Positions 63,246-64,000 of a stretch of DNA of 64,000 nt are shown here, piece by piece; within the stretch, counting starts at the first letter, position 1; every line of letters begins with the position of its first letter. Both the position numbers and the translations under genes were made by a program. Under the pieces are notes generated by a model. That model saw only the letters and a list, made by a program, of their open reading frames with translations. It searched no databases and was not told the origin of the DNA. The stretch lies in NCBI GenBank assembly GCA_009691715.1, contig SIAN01000007.1, forward strand, positions 1-64,000. The letters are read 5' to 3'. This DNA is from Planctomycetota bacterium (GTDB taxonomy: Bacteria > Planctomycetota > B15-G4 > SIAN01).

Positions 63246-64000
63246 ATGTTGCTACCGCTCTTCACCGCGCTCGCTCTGACCGCGCTCAGTGACTGCCCTG
63301 ACTGCAAGTCCGAGAACCTCTGCGCCCCCCATCAGGAGGCCGAGCAGAAGGGCCTCGAGGCGGCGCGCGGCAAGATCCGCTCGAAGGACGTCGGCGAGCG
63401 CCTTGCCGCCATCGAGGCGGCCGCGGCGCTGACCAAGCTGCACGAGAACGCGCCGAGCCGAGCGGTCGCCGACGCGATCGCGATCGCGCTCGACGACAAG
63501 GATTACAAGATCCGCACCACGGCGGTCGAGAAGCTGATGGCCGGACAGCACGCCGACGAGACCGTGCGGGCGCTGGTCAAGGCGCTCGGCGATCTGCGCT
63601 CCGCCTTCGCCAAAGTCGGCCAGAACAACGACGGCAGCGATGACGAGGGCGCTTCGATCTTGAGCCGCGACGGCAAGCGCTACACGGACGCCTTGATCTC
63701 CTCGCTCGGCAAGCTGAAGGACGATCGCAGCGTGAACGCGCTCGCCGACATCCTGAAGCAACTCGGCGCCGACGCACCGAGCGAGTTTGCGGAGCCGGTC
63801 GCGGCAGCGCTGCTCGAGCTCGGCTCACGCTCCGCGATCGACGCCGTGATCGATCGCATGGTTTCCGCGGAAGGCACCAGCAACGGTGCCAAGGGCGGCG
63901 GTGGCGGCGGTGGCGGCGGCGGCGGCGGCGGCAAGGGCGGCGGCGGCGGCAAGGGCGGCGGCAAGGGTGGCGGCCGCGGCAATGGGCCTGGCAACCAGTC
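63246..64000 (+). CDS. Secreted HEAT-repeat protein with Gly/Lys-rich tail, cut by the window end
   Basis: An open frame from the ATG at 63246 (AGGAGG at 63232-63237, 8-base spacing) runs to the end of the window without a stop, so at least 251 residues. A short signal peptide (LLPLFTALALTALS) is followed by CPDCKSENLC, then HEAT-like helical pairs (VGERLAAIEAAAALTKL, KDYKIRTTAVEKLMAG, DRSVNALADILKQLG, GSRSAIDAVIDRMVS). From about residue 217 it becomes a Gly/Lys tract (GGGGGKGGGGGKGGGKGGG). Function unknown. It follows pstB by 90 bases and may be read through from the pst operon. Confidence 0.82.
   Translation, partial: MLLPLFTALALTALSDCPDCKSENLCAPHQEAEQKGLEAARGKIRSKDVGERLAAIEAAAALTKLHENAPSRAVADAIAIALDDKDYKIRTTAVEKLMAGQHADETVRALVKALGDLRSAFAKVGQNNDGSDDEGASILSRDGKRYTDALISSLGKLKDDRSVNALADILKQLGADAPSEFAEPVAAALLELGSRSAIDAVIDRMVSAEGTSNGAKGGGGGGGGGGGGGKGGGGGKGGGKGGGRGNGPGNQ
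63889..63990 (+). repeat. GGC/AAG codon repeat encoding a Gly/Lys tract
   Basis: Mostly GGC and GGT codons interspersed with AAG encode a low-complexity tail in the last protein of the window. The units are in frame, so length variation would change only the tract length. Confidence 0.85.

Overview
The window is a GC-rich bacterial chromosome segment (coding positions dominated by G or C in the third base). Genes are densely packed and often joined by ATGA or GTGA overlaps. I see no tRNA, rRNA, CRISPR array, transposase or phage gene. Several features suggest Planctomycetota or a close relative: secreted proteins with a PcRGLX/YetA-like architecture, a DUF1570-like membrane metallopeptidase, HEAT-repeat secreted proteins, an anti-sigma factor with a large HEAT-like outer domain, many lipoproteins, and enlarged PstC/PstA permeases. 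That placement is an inference; no marker gene here settles it.

Layout. 0-6.6 kb: two tandem paralogous secreted proteins of about 1000 aa, each followed by an intrinsic terminator. 6.7-12.7 kb: an alkaline-phosphatase-superfamily enzyme divergent from an ECF sigma / anti-sigma pair, then a secreted protein. 12.8-22.7 kb: an aldo/keto reductase, a lipoprotein, the AddB-like/AddA-like helicase-nuclease pair for double-strand-break repair, a PIG-L deacetylase and a proline dehydrogenase. 22.7-30.2 kb: an unknown gene behind a good sigma-70-type promoter, dusB, a lipoprotein, the plsY-gpsA phospholipid pair (preceded by a 164-bp structured palindrome), a DapB-like dehydrogenase, and a zinc-ribbon/TM/TPR/retropepsin protein. 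30.4-41.6 kb: an S41-like protein lacking the catalytic residues, envelope proteins, a PAS-GGDEF-EAL protein, an HtrA-like protease with an alpha/beta hydrolase, and a crotonase-thiopurine methyltransferase fusion. 41.7-44.9 kb: a small protein, a broken mini-chemoreceptor gene and a secreted unknown. 45.1-54.5 kb: a complete MoxR-DUF58-Bat (aerotolerance-type) operon. 54.6-57.3 kb: a membrane-anchor peptide and metallopeptidase separated only by an in-frame TGA, then a sugar-1-phosphate nucleotidyltransferase. 57.4-63.2 kb: a Pho-box-controlled pstSCAB operon. The window ends inside a HEAT-repeat, glycine-rich secreted protein.

How the genes work together. The Bat operon encodes a MoxR chaperone ATPase with von Willebrand A, TPR and BatD membrane proteins, presumably one envelope complex. 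pstSCAB takes up phosphate under a three-half-site Pho box. addB-addA is a recombination-repair unit. plsY-gpsA supplies early phospholipid precursors. Two genes carry an in-frame stop (TAG at 43161-43163, TGA at 54759-54761); these could be real mutations, consensus errors or recoding, and should be checked before the proteins are interpreted. No single large novel system stands out. The most unusual items are the crotonase-methyltransferase fusion, the palindrome before plsY with a related hairpin after gpsA, the interrupted metallopeptidase, the degenerate chemoreceptor, and the retropepsin and S41-like envelope proteins.
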